Of a DNA stretch of 64,000 nt, positions 36,869 to 46,527 are shown piece by piece. The position numbers were made by a program, and so were the translations under genes. This DNA is from Niveispirillum sp. SYP-B3756 (GTDB taxonomy: Bacteria; Pseudomonadota; Alphaproteobacteria; Azospirillales; Azospirillaceae), in assembly GCF_009495745.1 (NCBI RefSeq), contig NZ_WIDQ01000021.1, positions 1 through 64,000 of the forward strand, read 5' to 3'. The stretch's first letter is position 1. Each line of letters begins with the position of its first letter. The notes beneath the pieces were generated by a model, which was not told the DNA's origin, searched no databases, and worked only from the letters and a program-made list of their open reading frames with translations.

Positions 36869-37876
36869 TCAGGCGGCGGGGGCGGTGGCGGTTTCGCCGA
36901 TCAGCTTCTTGAACATTTCCTGCTGGCGGCGCACCTGTTCGATGCTGTCCACCGGGAAGGCATCCTGAATCCAGCGATTACCTTCATATTCAGAGCAGAT
37001 ATAGCCCTTGTAGCCGCCCTGCTTCAGCACCTTGATGATCTCATCATAGGGGATGGAGGGCTCAACCAGATCCTCCGTCATTTCATAGAATTTGGCATGG
37101 ATGTTCCAGATGCGGTCCATATGGTCCAGCATCCGCTTGGGCTCAAACGCTGCATTGTGGCGCAGCGTGATGGCCATGCCGATGGCGGGGCCGACCCCGC
37201 CCATCTTCTCCACCTCCAGGATCACATATTCGCTGAGCGTGCGATCCTCGTAGGCCTTGCAGATATAATCGGCGATATGCGGCGGCACGCCGTCGCGGAT
37301 GAATTTCGCCTTCCAGACCGGCGGGAACTTGAACAGGAACATGCCCATATCGGGCAGGAAGCCCAGATATTTCGACCCGGATTTCTCAAACGCCTCGGCA
37401 TGGCGGATGATCCAGGGATGGTCGAAATGCAGGGGCGCGTGCACCTCGATCAGGATGCGGACATTCTTGCTTTCCGCATAATCGGCGCAGGCAACCAGCA
37501 CATTGGGGTCAATCGACACCAGCGCGCGGGTATAAGGGCAGCCCAGCCGGGCAGCATGGTCAATATCAATCTTGCAACTGGCCACCTGTTCATCGAACGG
37601 CATCGGCCGGTCTTTGTACTTCTTATAATCCAGCATGAAATCATGGCAGACAGGCGTGGTGCCATATTTGGCCATCAGCGCGTGCCAATTGTCATAGACG
37701 GACTGGTCCAGCGGGTTGGGGTAATGGGGGAAGGTCTGCTCTGAAATCAGCTCTATCCCCTTGGCGCCCATCTCGGCGGAGACCTTGATCAGGTCTTCCA
37801 GCGACTTGGTGCCAAGGAAATATTCCTCCTGGTAGCTGTAGAGGCTTACACCTCTTTTGATTTCGTAATTTGACAT
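36869..37876 (-). CDS. C-glycoside deglycosidase alpha subunit (DgpC/CarC-like TIM barrel)
   Basis: A 335-residue TIM barrel opening with KRGVSLYSYQEEYFLGTKSL, as in alpha subunits of C-glycoside deglycosidases. Likely metal and catalytic residues fall in ILIEVHAPLHFDHP, LGFLPDMGMF, NIHAKFYEM and YICSEYEGNRW. The substrate would be a 3-keto C-glucoside made by one of the dehydrogenases in this window (GMC or Gfo/Idh/MocA). It diverges from the aromatic operon across a region with an AGAAT-type operator. Confidence 0.9.
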   Translation of the reverse strand: MSNYEIKRGVSLYSYQEEYFLGTKSLEDLIKVSAEMGAKGIELISEQTFPHYPNPLDQSVYDNWHALMAKYGTTPVCHDFMLDYKKYKDRPMPFDEQVASCKIDIDHAARLGCPYTRALVSIDPNVLVACADYAESKNVRILIEVHAPLHFDHPWIIRHAEAFEKSGSKYLGFLPDMGMFLFKFPPVWKAKFIRDGVPPHIADYICKAYEDRTLSEYVILEVEKMGGVGPAIGMAITLRHNAAFEPKRMLDHMDRIWNIHAKFYEMTEDLVEPSIPYDEIIKVLKQGGYKGYICSEYEGNRWIQDAFPVDSIEQVRRQQEMFKKLIGETATAPAA

Positions 37877-38026
37877 GGAACTATCCTGTTCTTGGGCTCA
37901 AGCGACGGCCCCGCCGGGAGCCGGTGGATAGCGGCGGTCTCGGGGCATTGCCCGATGGGTGGGCGGCCATCGGCCCCGGCGGCCTTGATGCCGCAACAGG
38001 GCCGCGATGGCCGTTAAATCATAATT

Positions 38027-38040
38027 GGAATTATCATTCT
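38027..38040. promoter_or_regulatory. TetR-type operator in the deglycosidase/aromatic divergent promoter
   Basis: GGAATTATCATTCT matches the AGAAT-N4-ATTCT motif with one change. It lies in the 359-base interval between the deglycosidase and the FAH-family gene, which holds no other gene. Confidence 0.6.
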
Positions 38041-38235
38041 TTTATGGGACAATCAATCGGCAGCAGAAGTTTTTTTCTGGGCATCACGGGGAGGGTAGGG
38101 CCGTACCGCCGATGCATCGGCGGGGCCGATAGGAGGCATCGGCATTGCCGGCTTAAACCCGGCTGCCGGCGGGGCCTATACCAACAGTAACCGCCTGAAG
38201 GCGGGATCAACCCATAATGATACGGAAACGCAATC

Positions 38236-39213
38236 ATGAAGCTGGCAAGTCTTGATCTGGGCGGGCGGGATGGCAGGTTGGCGCTGGTATCGCGCGATCT
38301 GTCGCGCGCCGTGCTGGCCGAGGGCATCGCCGATACGCTGCAACAGGCGCTCGACCAGTGGGCCGACGCCGCCCCCCGGCTGGCCTCCCTGTCGGAGGCG
38401 CTGAATGCCGGCACGGCCGCTGGCAGCTTCCCCTTCGATCCGGCCCAGGCGCTGGCCCCGCTGCCGCGCGCCTGGCAATGGCTGGACGGCTCGGCCTTCC
38501 ATGCGCATGGGGAGCTGATGGCCAAGGTATTCAACATCACCAACCCGCAGCCGCATGACAAGCCGTTGATGTATCAGGGCATGTCGCACCAGTTCATCGC
38601 GCCGACCGCGCCGGTGAAGCTGCCCAGCGAGGCGGATGGCATTGATTTCGAAGGTGAATATGCCGTCGTCACCGACGACGTGCTGATGGGCACCGATGCG
38701 GCCACGGCGCGCGGGCTGATCCGGCTGGTGCTGCTGGTCAATGACTGGTCGCTGCGCACCCTGGCCCGGCCGGAAATGTTGACCGGGTTCGGCTGGGTGC
38801 AGGCCAAGCCCGCCTGTTCCGCCGCCCCTATCGCCGTCACCCCGGATGAATTGGGCGATGCCTGGAAGGATGGGCGCGTGCATCTGGATTTGCTGGTGGA
38901 TTGGAACGGCAAGCGCTTTGGCGCGGCCAATGGCGGGGCCATGGGCTTCTGCTTTGGTGAACTGATTGCCCACGCCGCCCGCACCCGCAGCCTGTGCGCC
39001 GGCACCATTGTCGGGTCCGGCACCGTGTCGAACGAGAATTTCCGCGAGGTGGGGTCGAGTTGCATTGCCGAGCGGCGGGGCATTGAAATTGTTGATGAAG
39101 GGGCCGCCCGTACCGGTTTCATCCGCTTCGGTGATCGGGTGCGGATGGAGGTGACGGCAGCCGATGGCAGCAGCCTGTTCGGCGCCATCGACCAGCCGGT
39201 GGTGCAAGGTTAA
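38236..39213 (+). CDS. Fumarylacetoacetate hydrolase-family protein
   Basis: A 325-residue FAH-fold protein. Metal ligands are in DFEGEYAVV, and LVNDWSLR, GFGWVQAKPA and AGTIVGSGTVSNEN are conserved family segments. FAH enzymes cleave C-C bonds of ring-fission products or hydrate dienoates. It opens the plus-strand aromatic operon, so it probably acts after the VOC dioxygenase. Confidence 0.9.
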   Translation: MKLASLDLGGRDGRLALVSRDLSRAVLAEGIADTLQQALDQWADAAPRLASLSEALNAGTAAGSFPFDPAQALAPLPRAWQWLDGSAFHAHGELMAKVFNITNPQPHDKPLMYQGMSHQFIAPTAPVKLPSEADGIDFEGEYAVVTDDVLMGTDAATARGLIRLVLLVNDWSLRTLARPEMLTGFGWVQAKPACSAAPIAVTPDELGDAWKDGRVHLDLLVDWNGKRFGAANGGAMGFCFGELIAHAARTRSLCAGTIVGSGTVSNENFREVGSSCIAERRGIEIVDEGAARTGFIRFGDRVRMEVTAADGSSLFGAIDQPVVQG

Positions 39214-39427
39214 GGGGAGGTGATGTATCGGTGAAACCGATCCCTTGTATCCGTACAAACGGTTTTGGTGATTGGTTTGCAGGCCGTATGGTTGGTGCCA
39301 TGGGGTTCCGTCGCGGGGTACCCCGATAAACCACCCCCACAATAATGACCCGCCGCCACCGGCGGGCAGCAGACGGGCAGCCCGTTCCGCCGCCAAGGAA
39401 CCGGCCTGTTCCGGGAGGAAAATAGCT

Positions 39428-40549
39428 GTGGCTTTGATCCGCAATGCGCTTGTTATCGGCGGCGGTATCGCCGGCATGTCGGCTACCCTGGTGCTGTCGC
39501 GCCTGGGTATCGCTGTGGATGTGATTGATCGGGATCCGGCCTGGCGCGTCTATGGCGCCGGCATTTCCATCACCGGCCCCACCATGCGCGTTTTCCAGCA
39601 TCTGGGCATTCTGGAGGATTTCCGCCGCGTCGGTTATTGCGCCGGCAGCACGCGGCTGTTCACCCCCACCGGTCACCTGATCGGGGACGTGACAAGCCCG
39701 CCGGTCGCCCCTGGCCTGCCGTCGGATGGCGGCATCATGCGCCCGGTGCTGCATGAAATTCTGGCCAGCCGCACCCGCACCGCCGCCGCCAATGTGCGGC
39801 TGGGCGTGATGGTGGATGCCATCACGCAGGATGCCGAGGGGGTGGATGTCCGCTTCAGCGATGGCAGCCAGGGCCGCTATGATCTGCTGATCGGGGCCGA
39901 TGGCATCTATTCCCGCACCCGCACCCTGCTGTTCCCCGATGCGCCCAAGCCGCGCTTCACCGGTCAGGCCTGCTGGCGCGTCACCACCGCCCGGCCGGAC
40001 AATGTGACGGGCGTGGAAATGTATCTGGGCGCGCCGATCAAGGCGGGGGTCAACCCCTGCTCGCCCGACCAGATGTATCTGTTCGCGCTGGAAACCATCG
40101 CCCCCAATACCCGCCATGACGAAGCCGACCTGCCCGATCTGCTGCGCCAGCGGCTGGCCGGCTTTGCGGGTGCCATCGGCTATGTCCGCGATGCCATCAC
40201 CGACCAGTCGGTGGTGAATTTCCGCCCGCTGGAGGCACTACTCCTGCCCGGCCCCTGGCACACGGGCCGCGCCATCCTGATTGGCGATGCCGCCCACGCC
40301 ACCACCCCGCATCTGGCGAGCGGTGCCGGCATGGCGATGGAAGATGCCGTGGTGCTGGGGGATGAGCTGGCCAAGAATGACAGCCTGGGCGCTGCCTTCG
40401 CTGGCTTCATGGCCCGCCGTGCCGACCGTGCCGCCCTGGTGGTGAATAATTCCATCCGCTTGGGTGAGATCGAACAGAGCGGGGTTCACAGCGATGAACA
40501 TCCCCGCCTGATGCACAGCACCATGGCCGCTTTGGCCCAACCTCTCTAA
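39428..40549 (+). CDS. FAD-dependent aromatic monooxygenase (salicylate hydroxylase-like)
   Basis: About 373 residues. An N-terminal GxGxxG FAD motif (VIGGGIAGMSATLVLSRLG), a central DG motif (LIGADGIYSRTR) and the GD motif AILIGDAAHATTPHLASGAG define group A flavin monooxygenases. GTG 39428 follows GGGAGGAAA. It likely hydroxylates the aglycone ring before extradiol cleavage by the next gene product. Confidence 0.92.
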   Translation: MALIRNALVIGGGIAGMSATLVLSRLGIAVDVIDRDPAWRVYGAGISITGPTMRVFQHLGILEDFRRVGYCAGSTRLFTPTGHLIGDVTSPPVAPGLPSDGGIMRPVLHEILASRTRTAAANVRLGVMVDAITQDAEGVDVRFSDGSQGRYDLLIGADGIYSRTRTLLFPDAPKPRFTGQACWRVTTARPDNVTGVEMYLGAPIKAGVNPCSPDQMYLFALETIAPNTRHDEADLPDLLRQRLAGFAGAIGYVRDAITDQSVVNFRPLEALLLPGPWHTGRAILIGDAAHATTPHLASGAGMAMEDAVVLGDELAKNDSLGAAFAGFMARRADRAALVVNNSIRLGEIEQSGVHSDEHPRLMHSTMAALAQPL

Positions 40550-40575
40550 ACCAGAATTTACCGGGAGAAGCCCCC

Positions 40576-41478
40576 ATGACCCGCGTTACCGATATCCGCT
40601 ATGTCGGCTATGCCGTTTCCGATCTGGAGGCCGAGCGCGCCTTTTACCGCGACAAGTGGGGCCTGCGCGAAGTGGCCGAGAAGGATGGCCTGGTCTATTT
40701 CGCCACCGAAGGCCATCCGGAACTGTATGTTGTGCGGCTGCGCCCGGCCGATGTCACCCGCATCGATGTCATCGCCCTGGCTGCTGACAGCAATGATGAT
40801 GTGGACGCGCTGTATGAGAAGGTGGCCGCCGCCGGTTGCCGCATCATCTTCACCCCGCGTGCCCTGACCTCCTTCGGCGGCGGCTATGGCTTCCGCTTCT
40901 TCGGCAAGGATGGCATGACGTTCGAAGTGTCCGCCGGGGTGGAGCGCGGGCCGTTCCGCCCCGTCGCCGCCAAGGAGGCGCTGCCGGAGAAGATCAGCCA
41001 CATCGTCATGCATTCGCCTGACCATAACGGGATGGTGAAGTTCTTCTGCGATGTGCTGGGCTTCCGCGTGTCGGACTGGCTGGGCGATTTCATGTGTTTC
41101 CTGCGCTGCAATGAATGGCATCACCGCATCGCCATTCTGCCCGGCCCGCCCTGCCTGAACCATGTCGCCTATGACATGGCCGACATGGATGCGATGATGC
41201 GCGGCGTTGGCAAGCTGAAGCGCAAAGAGGTGGATCTGCGCTGGGGCCCCGGCCGCCACACGGCCGGCAACAATACCTTCAGCTATTTCACCACGCCGGC
41301 CGGCTTCGCCGTGGAATATACGGCCGAGCTGGAACGGGTGGATGAGGAAACCTGGGTCGCCACCGTCCATGCGCCCAGCCCGGATGTGATGGATCAATGG
41401 GGTGCCGGCAGCGGCGGCCCGCAGACCATGCCGCACCCCGCCCCGGATGCCGGCCTGTTCCAGGCGGTGGAGGTCTGA
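40576..41478 (+). CDS. VOC-family extradiol-type dioxygenase
   Basis: A 300-residue two-module vicinal-oxygen-chelate protein. Module 1 starts IRYVGYAVSDLEAERAFY and module 2 KISHIVMHSPDHNGMVKFF. The predicted Fe ligands are His in SHIVMHS, His in CLNHVAYD and Glu in AVEYTAE, as in catechol 2,3-dioxygenases. It is placed directly after the ring hydroxylase. Confidence 0.9.
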   Translation: MTRVTDIRYVGYAVSDLEAERAFYRDKWGLREVAEKDGLVYFATEGHPELYVVRLRPADVTRIDVIALAADSNDDVDALYEKVAAAGCRIIFTPRALTSFGGGYGFRFFGKDGMTFEVSAGVERGPFRPVAAKEALPEKISHIVMHSPDHNGMVKFFCDVLGFRVSDWLGDFMCFLRCNEWHHRIAILPGPPCLNHVAYDMADMDAMMRGVGKLKRKEVDLRWGPGRHTAGNNTFSYFTTPAGFAVEYTAELERVDEETWVATVHAPSPDVMDQWGAGSGGPQTMPHPAPDAGLFQAVEV

Positions 41479-41480
41479 TC

Positions 41481-42644
41481 ATGGCGTTGTTCCAGTATTT
41501 CCCCAATAATTACATCTGGAATCTCTCGGTCAATATCGCGCTGGAAAGCGGTGGGCGGATCGGGGAGATCGAGGATATGTGCCGCCCGCTGCTGGATGCG
41601 GCGGCCCGTGGCGAAGATGCCGGCACCGGCCAGTTCCTGGCCCAGTGGGTTTCCATGGCCGACAAACTGGTGGGGCTGGCGGAAGAAGATGAGGCGCGCG
41701 GCCGCGCCTTTTCCGCCGGGGCCAAGCTGCAGCGCGCCTCGCTTTACTACATCACCGCAGAGCGGATGCAGGGCCATGGCCATCCCGGCCGGGCGGAGAC
41801 CTTTGCCAAGGGCCAGAACGCTTTCCGTAAAGGCACGGCGCTGGCGCGGGAGAACTGCACGCGGGTGGAAATCCCCTTTGGTGACAGCTTCATCCCGGCC
41901 TTGTTCACCAAGGCTGAGGGCGTTGATGGTCCCGCCCCCTGCGTGCTGTATGTGAATGGCCTGGATAGCTGCAAGGAGCTGCTATTCTGGTCCTGGCTGC
42001 CGCACGCGCTGGCCAAGCGCGGCATTTCCACGCTCTGTATCGACCAGCCGGGCACGGGTGAGGCGCTGCGCGCCAACAACCTGTATGCCACGCATGAAAC
42101 CGAACGCTGGGCGACGCCGGTGTTTGATTATCTGGCGGCCCGGCCCGATGTGATTGCCGACAAGATTGGCATGGTCGGCATTTCGCTGGGTGGTTATTTC
42201 ACCCCGCGCGCCGTGGCCTTTGAACCGCGCTTTGCCTCAGGCGCTGTCTGGGGGGCCAACCATGATTGGCGCGAAGTCCAGCAGAAGCGCCTGAAGCGGG
42301 AAGGCGAAAACCCGGTGCCGCATTACTGGGGCCATGTGCGTTGGGTATTTGGTGCCCAGGATATGGATGATTTCCTGGCCAAGGCGGAAGGCATGCATCT
42401 GAATGGCGTGCTGGACCGGATCAAGGTGCCATTCCTGGTGACGCATGGTGCCAAGGACCGGCAGATCGCCCTTGATTACGCTCACCAGACCTATGACCAG
42501 CTGGTCAATTCCCCCCGGCGGGAGCTGAAAATCTTCACCGAGCGTGAAGGCGGGGTGGAGCATGTCGGGGCGGACAATATGTCGTTCGGGCGTGATTACA
42601 TCGCCGACTGGTTCGCCGACACGCTGGGGGGACGGCTGGGGTAG
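41481..42644 (+). CDS. Alpha/beta hydrolase, C-C bond hydrolase-like (FrsA/DHPON-hydrolase type)
   Basis: A 387-residue protein with a helical N-terminal part and an alpha/beta-hydrolase core. The nucleophile is in GISLGGYF, the Asp in THGAKDRQ and the His in GGVEHVG; DQPGTGEAL is typical of the 2,6-dihydroxypseudooxynicotine-hydrolase-like group, which cleaves C-C bonds next to aromatic ketones. It starts two bases after the dioxygenase stop. Confidence 0.88.
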   Translation: MALFQYFPNNYIWNLSVNIALESGGRIGEIEDMCRPLLDAAARGEDAGTGQFLAQWVSMADKLVGLAEEDEARGRAFSAGAKLQRASLYYITAERMQGHGHPGRAETFAKGQNAFRKGTALARENCTRVEIPFGDSFIPALFTKAEGVDGPAPCVLYVNGLDSCKELLFWSWLPHALAKRGISTLCIDQPGTGEALRANNLYATHETERWATPVFDYLAARPDVIADKIGMVGISLGGYFTPRAVAFEPRFASGAVWGANHDWREVQQKRLKREGENPVPHYWGHVRWVFGAQDMDDFLAKAEGMHLNGVLDRIKVPFLVTHGAKDRQIALDYAHQTYDQLVNSPRRELKIFTEREGGVEHVGADNMSFGRDYIADWFADTLGGRLG

Positions 42645-42702
42645 GGGGGTGTCTTCCTGAATGTCTCCAGGCTTAATGTTTGTGTTTCATAGCCGCTTCA
42701 CC

Positions 42703-42789
42703 ACCGTCACCCCGGCGAAGGCCGGGGTCCAGGGGCCACAAACGCTTTGCTCTACGAAACTGGACCCCGGCCTGCGCCGGGGTGACGGT
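42703..42789. repeat. Long intergenic palindrome (CCCCGG type)
   Basis: An 87-base hairpin in the same family as 17935 and 18979, lying inside the aromatic operon between the hydrolase and ferredoxin genes. It may affect readthrough. Confidence 0.9.
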
Positions 42790-42835
42790 AGAAGGGGTGG
42801 CGCTGTTTGCAATGAAAACCTGAGAAGGGCAGGCC

Positions 42836-43156
42836 ATGGAAACCCCTACTCCCCCCATGCCCACCCTGACCATCCTCCCCGATACCGGCCCGCCGCAGAC
42901 CCTGCCGCTTTCCCCCGGCCAGAACCTGCTCAACGCCATCACCCCCGCCGGTCGTGATATAATCACCGCCCTGTGCGGGGGCTGCTGCATTTGCGGCACC
43001 TGCCGGGTGCGGGTGGTGGATGGCGATCCCGGTCCGATGGGGGAACGGGAAGCGCAGTTGCGCCGTCAGCTTGCCATCACCGATCCTGCCATCCGGCTGG
43101 CCTGCCAGACCCATCCGCCCGGCGCCCTGTCGGTCGCCATCCTCAAACCAAGGTGA
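42836..43156 (+). CDS. 2Fe-2S ferredoxin
   Basis: A 106-residue plant-type ferredoxin with cluster ligands in CGGCCICGTC and a distal Cys in RLACQTH. Many extradiol dioxygenase operons carry such a ferredoxin to keep the catalytic iron reduced. Its stop overlaps the cyclase-family start (GTGA). Confidence 0.9.
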   Translation: METPTPPMPTLTILPDTGPPQTLPLSPGQNLLNAITPAGRDIITALCGGCCICGTCRVRVVDGDPGPMGEREAQLRRQLAITDPAIRLACQTHPPGALSVAILKPR

Positions 43157-43935
43157 AAACCGTGCCCCGTATCATCGATCTTTCCGTGCATCTGGAAAAT
43201 GACGTACCGGCGGACCCGCCTTTCATGCGGCCCAAGATCCGCTATGCCAGCCATGCCGAGGGGGCGGCGGAATATTGCCAGATGTTCCCCGGCCTGACGG
43301 TCGACCAGCTGCCCGATGGTGAAGGCCCGGCGGCGGAATGGGTGGAGCTGACCACCCATAACGGCACCCATATGGATGCGCCCTGGCATTACCATTCCAC
43401 GATGGATGGCGGCAAACGCGCCATCACCATCGACGAGGTGCCGCTGGACTGGTGTTTCCGCCCCGGTGTGAAACTGGATTTCCGTCATCTGCCCGACGGC
43501 CATGTCGTCACGGCGGCAGAGGTGGAGGCCGAGCTGGCCCGCATCGGCCATGTACTGCAGCCGCTGGATATCGTGCTGGTGAACACGGCGGCCGGTGCCG
43601 CCTATGGCCAACCGAATTTCCTGGCCAAGGGCTGCGGCATGGGGCGGGAAGCGACGCTCTATCTGGTGGAACGCGGCGTGCGCGTCACCGGCATTGACGG
43701 GTGGAGCTGGGATGCCCCGTTCCCCTTCACGGCGGCCAAGTTCAAGGAGACCGGCGACGCGTCGCTGATCTGGGAGGGCCATTATGTCGGCAAGGATGTC
43801 GGTTACTGTCACATGGAAAAGCTCTCCAACCTGGAAAGCCTGCCGCCGCAAGGCTTCACCGTCGCCTGCTTCCCGGTGAAGGTGCGCGCAGCCAGCGCCG
43901 GCTGGACGCGCGCCGTGGCGATCATGCCGGATTGA
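43153..43935 (+). CDS. Cyclase-family (kynurenine formamidase-like) metal hydrolase
   Basis: About 260 residues with the signature HNGTHMDAPWHYH of the cyclase/formamidase family, which provides zinc ligands. Start GTG 43153 overlaps the ferredoxin stop; GTG 43162 is an alternative. It probably hydrolyses a lactone or amide intermediate and ends the catabolic operon. Confidence 0.88.
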   Translation: MKTVPRIIDLSVHLENDVPADPPFMRPKIRYASHAEGAAEYCQMFPGLTVDQLPDGEGPAAEWVELTTHNGTHMDAPWHYHSTMDGGKRAITIDEVPLDWCFRPGVKLDFRHLPDGHVVTAAEVEAELARIGHVLQPLDIVLVNTAAGAAYGQPNFLAKGCGMGREATLYLVERGVRVTGIDGWSWDAPFPFTAAKFKETGDASLIWEGHYVGKDVGYCHMEKLSNLESLPPQGFTVACFPVKVRAASAGWTRAVAIMPD

Positions 43936-44314
43936 AGGGGAAGAAGATTGTCTGTCCGGAAAGCGATTGGGGGGCCTCCACACACGCACCGGGGTTGTCG
44001 GCGGTAAAAGTTCTAAGTCACGCCGCCATTTGCCCAGCGCACGGCGTCGGGGCAGGGGCGGATCAGCCGCGCCATCCGCGCGGAAGCCTGGCAGTCGCCG
44101 GCCAAGGCGGTGGAGCAATTGCGACCGGCCAAAGCCGGGGTGATCCGCCGCAGACCCCATGCTCGACAGGGCTTGGATTGTGGCGTATTGGCTAGAGCGG
44201 ATTCATCCAGAACCACTTGCATTCGACTAAACGCAAGTGGTTCTGGGGTCGGTCCAATGTCCGAAGGCGTTGGCTTCCGCCGCCGGCACGAGATGGGGAA
44301 TACACGCGGTTACC
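43936..44314. other. Intergenic junction with 14-bp inverted repeat
   Basis: No confident gene is seen in this 379-base stretch between the catabolic operon and island 2. A perfect inverted repeat (arms 44207-44220 and 44233-44246, CCAGAACCACTTGC) sits near the centre; without a T-run it is not a clear terminator. A 69-codon minus-strand frame (44013-44222) has no recognisable product. Confidence 0.6.
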
Positions 44315-45250
44315 ATGGAAATGAACGTGAGGCTCACGGCTGACGATCCCATGATTTTCGGCTGGCGGATCCGCAGCCGGCGACCGCTTCCCTTACTGCC
44401 AGACTGGGACGGGCAGGACACCACCTCCCCCATCACGGTCGCTTACGGTTCGGTTCCGTTCCCCGGCGGGGTTCCGGTGTATTCCACCGATCACGCCGAT
44501 CTCCATTCCGGTGGCCGCGTCGTGTTCCGGCCTGTCGCCGGACCGCGTATTCTGGTCGAAAGCGGCAGCCAGATCATCGTGGAACCCGGCGGTTATACGG
44601 ATACCGAGCTTCAGAGCTGGCTGTTCAACATGGCAATCGCCTCGGTCTGCCATCACCGGGGCCGTCCTCCCTTGCACGGTGCGGTCGTCGCTGTCGGCGG
44701 ACGGGCGGTGGTTCTGGCCGGCAACAGCGGGAATGGAAAATCGACGACCACCTGGGCGATGCTGCAACGCGGCCACCGGCTTATGAGCGACGATCTGGCC
44801 GTCATCGACCCGGAGACGATGATGGTCCGGCCCGCTTTTCCATCGGTTAAACTCTGGACAGCGGCGGCACCGGGGCTATCCTTCGACCCCCATCTGCGGT
44901 CGTCGCCCCATAAGGACAAGTTCTTCGTCCCCGTGCCTGACCGTTTCCAAACGTCCCCCCTGCCTCTTGGTCTGGTCATCGCCCTGCAAAAAGACCTGGG
45001 CATCAGCCGACCGGCCGTGCACCGCGTTCCTCCCCCCATAGCCGCCGCACAATTGCAGAACCATGTCCAGGGGCGCCGGATCGGTCTTGCCCTGGACGGC
45101 GCGCGGACGGCCTTCGATCTGACCGTAGCCATCGCACGGGCCGTCCCATTCTTCGTGCTGCGCCGCCCGGATGACGTAGCCGGTCTTGACGACATTTGCG
45201 CTACCATTGAGGCGCTCGCCGAAACGGCGCAGAGAGAGGCTGGGCCATAG
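44315..45250 (+). CDS. HprK-like P-loop kinase (cluster 2)
   Basis: About 311 residues with Walker A GNSGNGKST at residues 136-144 and MSDDLAVID downstream, the same arrangement as the cluster 1 kinase. No convincing ribosome site distinguishes ATG 44315 from ATG 44321. In lasso clusters this family phosphorylates the precursor C-terminal Ser, and precursor 2 ends in Ser. It heads a plus-strand trio with two oxygenase genes. Confidence 0.8.
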   Translation: MEMNVRLTADDPMIFGWRIRSRRPLPLLPDWDGQDTTSPITVAYGSVPFPGGVPVYSTDHADLHSGGRVVFRPVAGPRILVESGSQIIVEPGGYTDTELQSWLFNMAIASVCHHRGRPPLHGAVVAVGGRAVVLAGNSGNGKSTTTWAMLQRGHRLMSDDLAVIDPETMMVRPAFPSVKLWTAAAPGLSFDPHLRSSPHKDKFFVPVPDRFQTSPLPLGLVIALQKDLGISRPAVHRVPPPIAAAQLQNHVQGRRIGLALDGARTAFDLTVAIARAVPFFVLRRPDDVAGLDDICATIEALAETAQREAGP

Positions 45251-45320
45251 GCACAGGGTCTGCCCGCATTTTTCCCTCAATCCCTCACGCCGGGTTCACG
45301 GACGGATAAAGGACAAATCA

Positions 45321-46514
45321 ATGATCGGCGGATTGCGCGCACTGATTCATCCCCATGATCCGGCAGACCTGGACCGGGCGTTCGTGGAAGAGAAGCGCCT
45401 GCATCTGCGGACCGGACGCAGTGCCGACTTCGCCGCGCTGATGCCGTGGACCACCTTCAACGGGCTGCTCTCATCGCAACGGTTCGCCACAGGTCAGGGC
45501 AGGGTCGTGCGCAACAGCCAGGATCTGCCTGCCGACATGTATATGGTCATGAGAAAGGCGGACAGGGTGGAACCCGGCGGCCGCAAGCTGGAACCGGCGG
45601 CGTTGCAGGCATTGTGTCGCCAAGGCGTCAGCATCGCCTTCAACAGCGTCAATCTGGACGTGCCGCGGATCGGGGCCCTAGCCGCCGCCCTCGAACGCCG
45701 ATACCGTGTTCCGATTGCGGTCAACGGCTACGCCACTTTTGAGCGGGGAAACGCCTTCAAGCCGCACTGGGACAGTCACGACGTTCTGGTGCTGCAAATT
45801 CACGGAACGAAACATTGGTGGTGTTACGGGGATCATAAGCAGCGTCATCCTGTGACCTCGCGCGTCTTCGACCATGTGGACGAACTGGGTCCGGTGGAAT
45901 GGGAAGGAACGTTGCAGCCGGGCGATATATTATACGTTCCCAATGGCGACATTCACCGAACCAATGTTACCCAGGGCGCCTCGCTGCATCTGACCGTTGC
46001 GTTGAACCGTCCGCGTGGCCAGAGCTTTGCCCGCTGGCTGGCCGAGCGGCTGGAGGAACATGAGGTGGGTCGGCAGCCTATCGCTTCCTTTGCCACACCC
46101 GACGCCCGCGCCCATCAGCAGATGGACATCGGTGGCTTGCTGCGGAAAGTCTTGGAAAATACCAGCCTCGACGCGTTTCTTGCCGATGAGGATACCGTCC
46201 AGCAACCCTATCGTCCCTGCAACCTCGGCTTCAGCCAGGATCTGGAGACCGCCGATTGGGAGGTGCTGCCGGCCTTGCGCCGTCACCCGTCCCTGCCTGC
46301 GGATGGACCCGCGGATTTCATGGCGGGTACCGTCAGGGTCCGGCTGACCGCAGCGGAATGCCGGGTTCTGTCCTGGCTTTTGGCCCGGGACGGTGCGCGC
46401 CTTGGCGATCTTCGCAAGGAATGGTCATCGCTGGTTCAGGGCGGCATCATTCCGGTCGTTTCTGCACTCGCTGACAAGTCCCTGGTCTGGCTTTTGCCCC
46501 CCATGGGCGATTAG
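45321..46514 (+). CDS. JmjC/cupin-type 2OG-Fe(II) oxygenase (cluster 2)
   Basis: A 397-residue paralogue of the cluster 1 JmjC protein. The triad lies in FKPHWDSHDVLVLQ and VPNGDIHRTN, with GTKHWWCYGD conserved. AAAGGACAAATCA precedes ATG 45321. A C-terminal helical region resembles a winged-helix tail. Its presence in both clusters makes a peptide hydroxylation step a shared trait. Confidence 0.87.
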   Translation: MIGGLRALIHPHDPADLDRAFVEEKRLHLRTGRSADFAALMPWTTFNGLLSSQRFATGQGRVVRNSQDLPADMYMVMRKADRVEPGGRKLEPAALQALCRQGVSIAFNSVNLDVPRIGALAAALERRYRVPIAVNGYATFERGNAFKPHWDSHDVLVLQIHGTKHWWCYGDHKQRHPVTSRVFDHVDELGPVEWEGTLQPGDILYVPNGDIHRTNVTQGASLHLTVALNRPRGQSFARWLAERLEEHEVGRQPIASFATPDARAHQQMDIGGLLRKVLENTSLDAFLADEDTVQQPYRPCNLGFSQDLETADWEVLPALRRHPSLPADGPADFMAGTVRVRLTAAECRVLSWLLARDGARLGDLRKEWSSLVQGGIIPVVSALADKSLVWLLPPMGD

Positions 46515-46527
46515 GGAGGGGGTCGCC

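Noticed and set aside
44013-44222. 69-codon minus-strand ORF as a gene
   Set aside because: Low-complexity, no recognisable domain and no ribosome site; it overlaps the 14-bp inverted repeat region.
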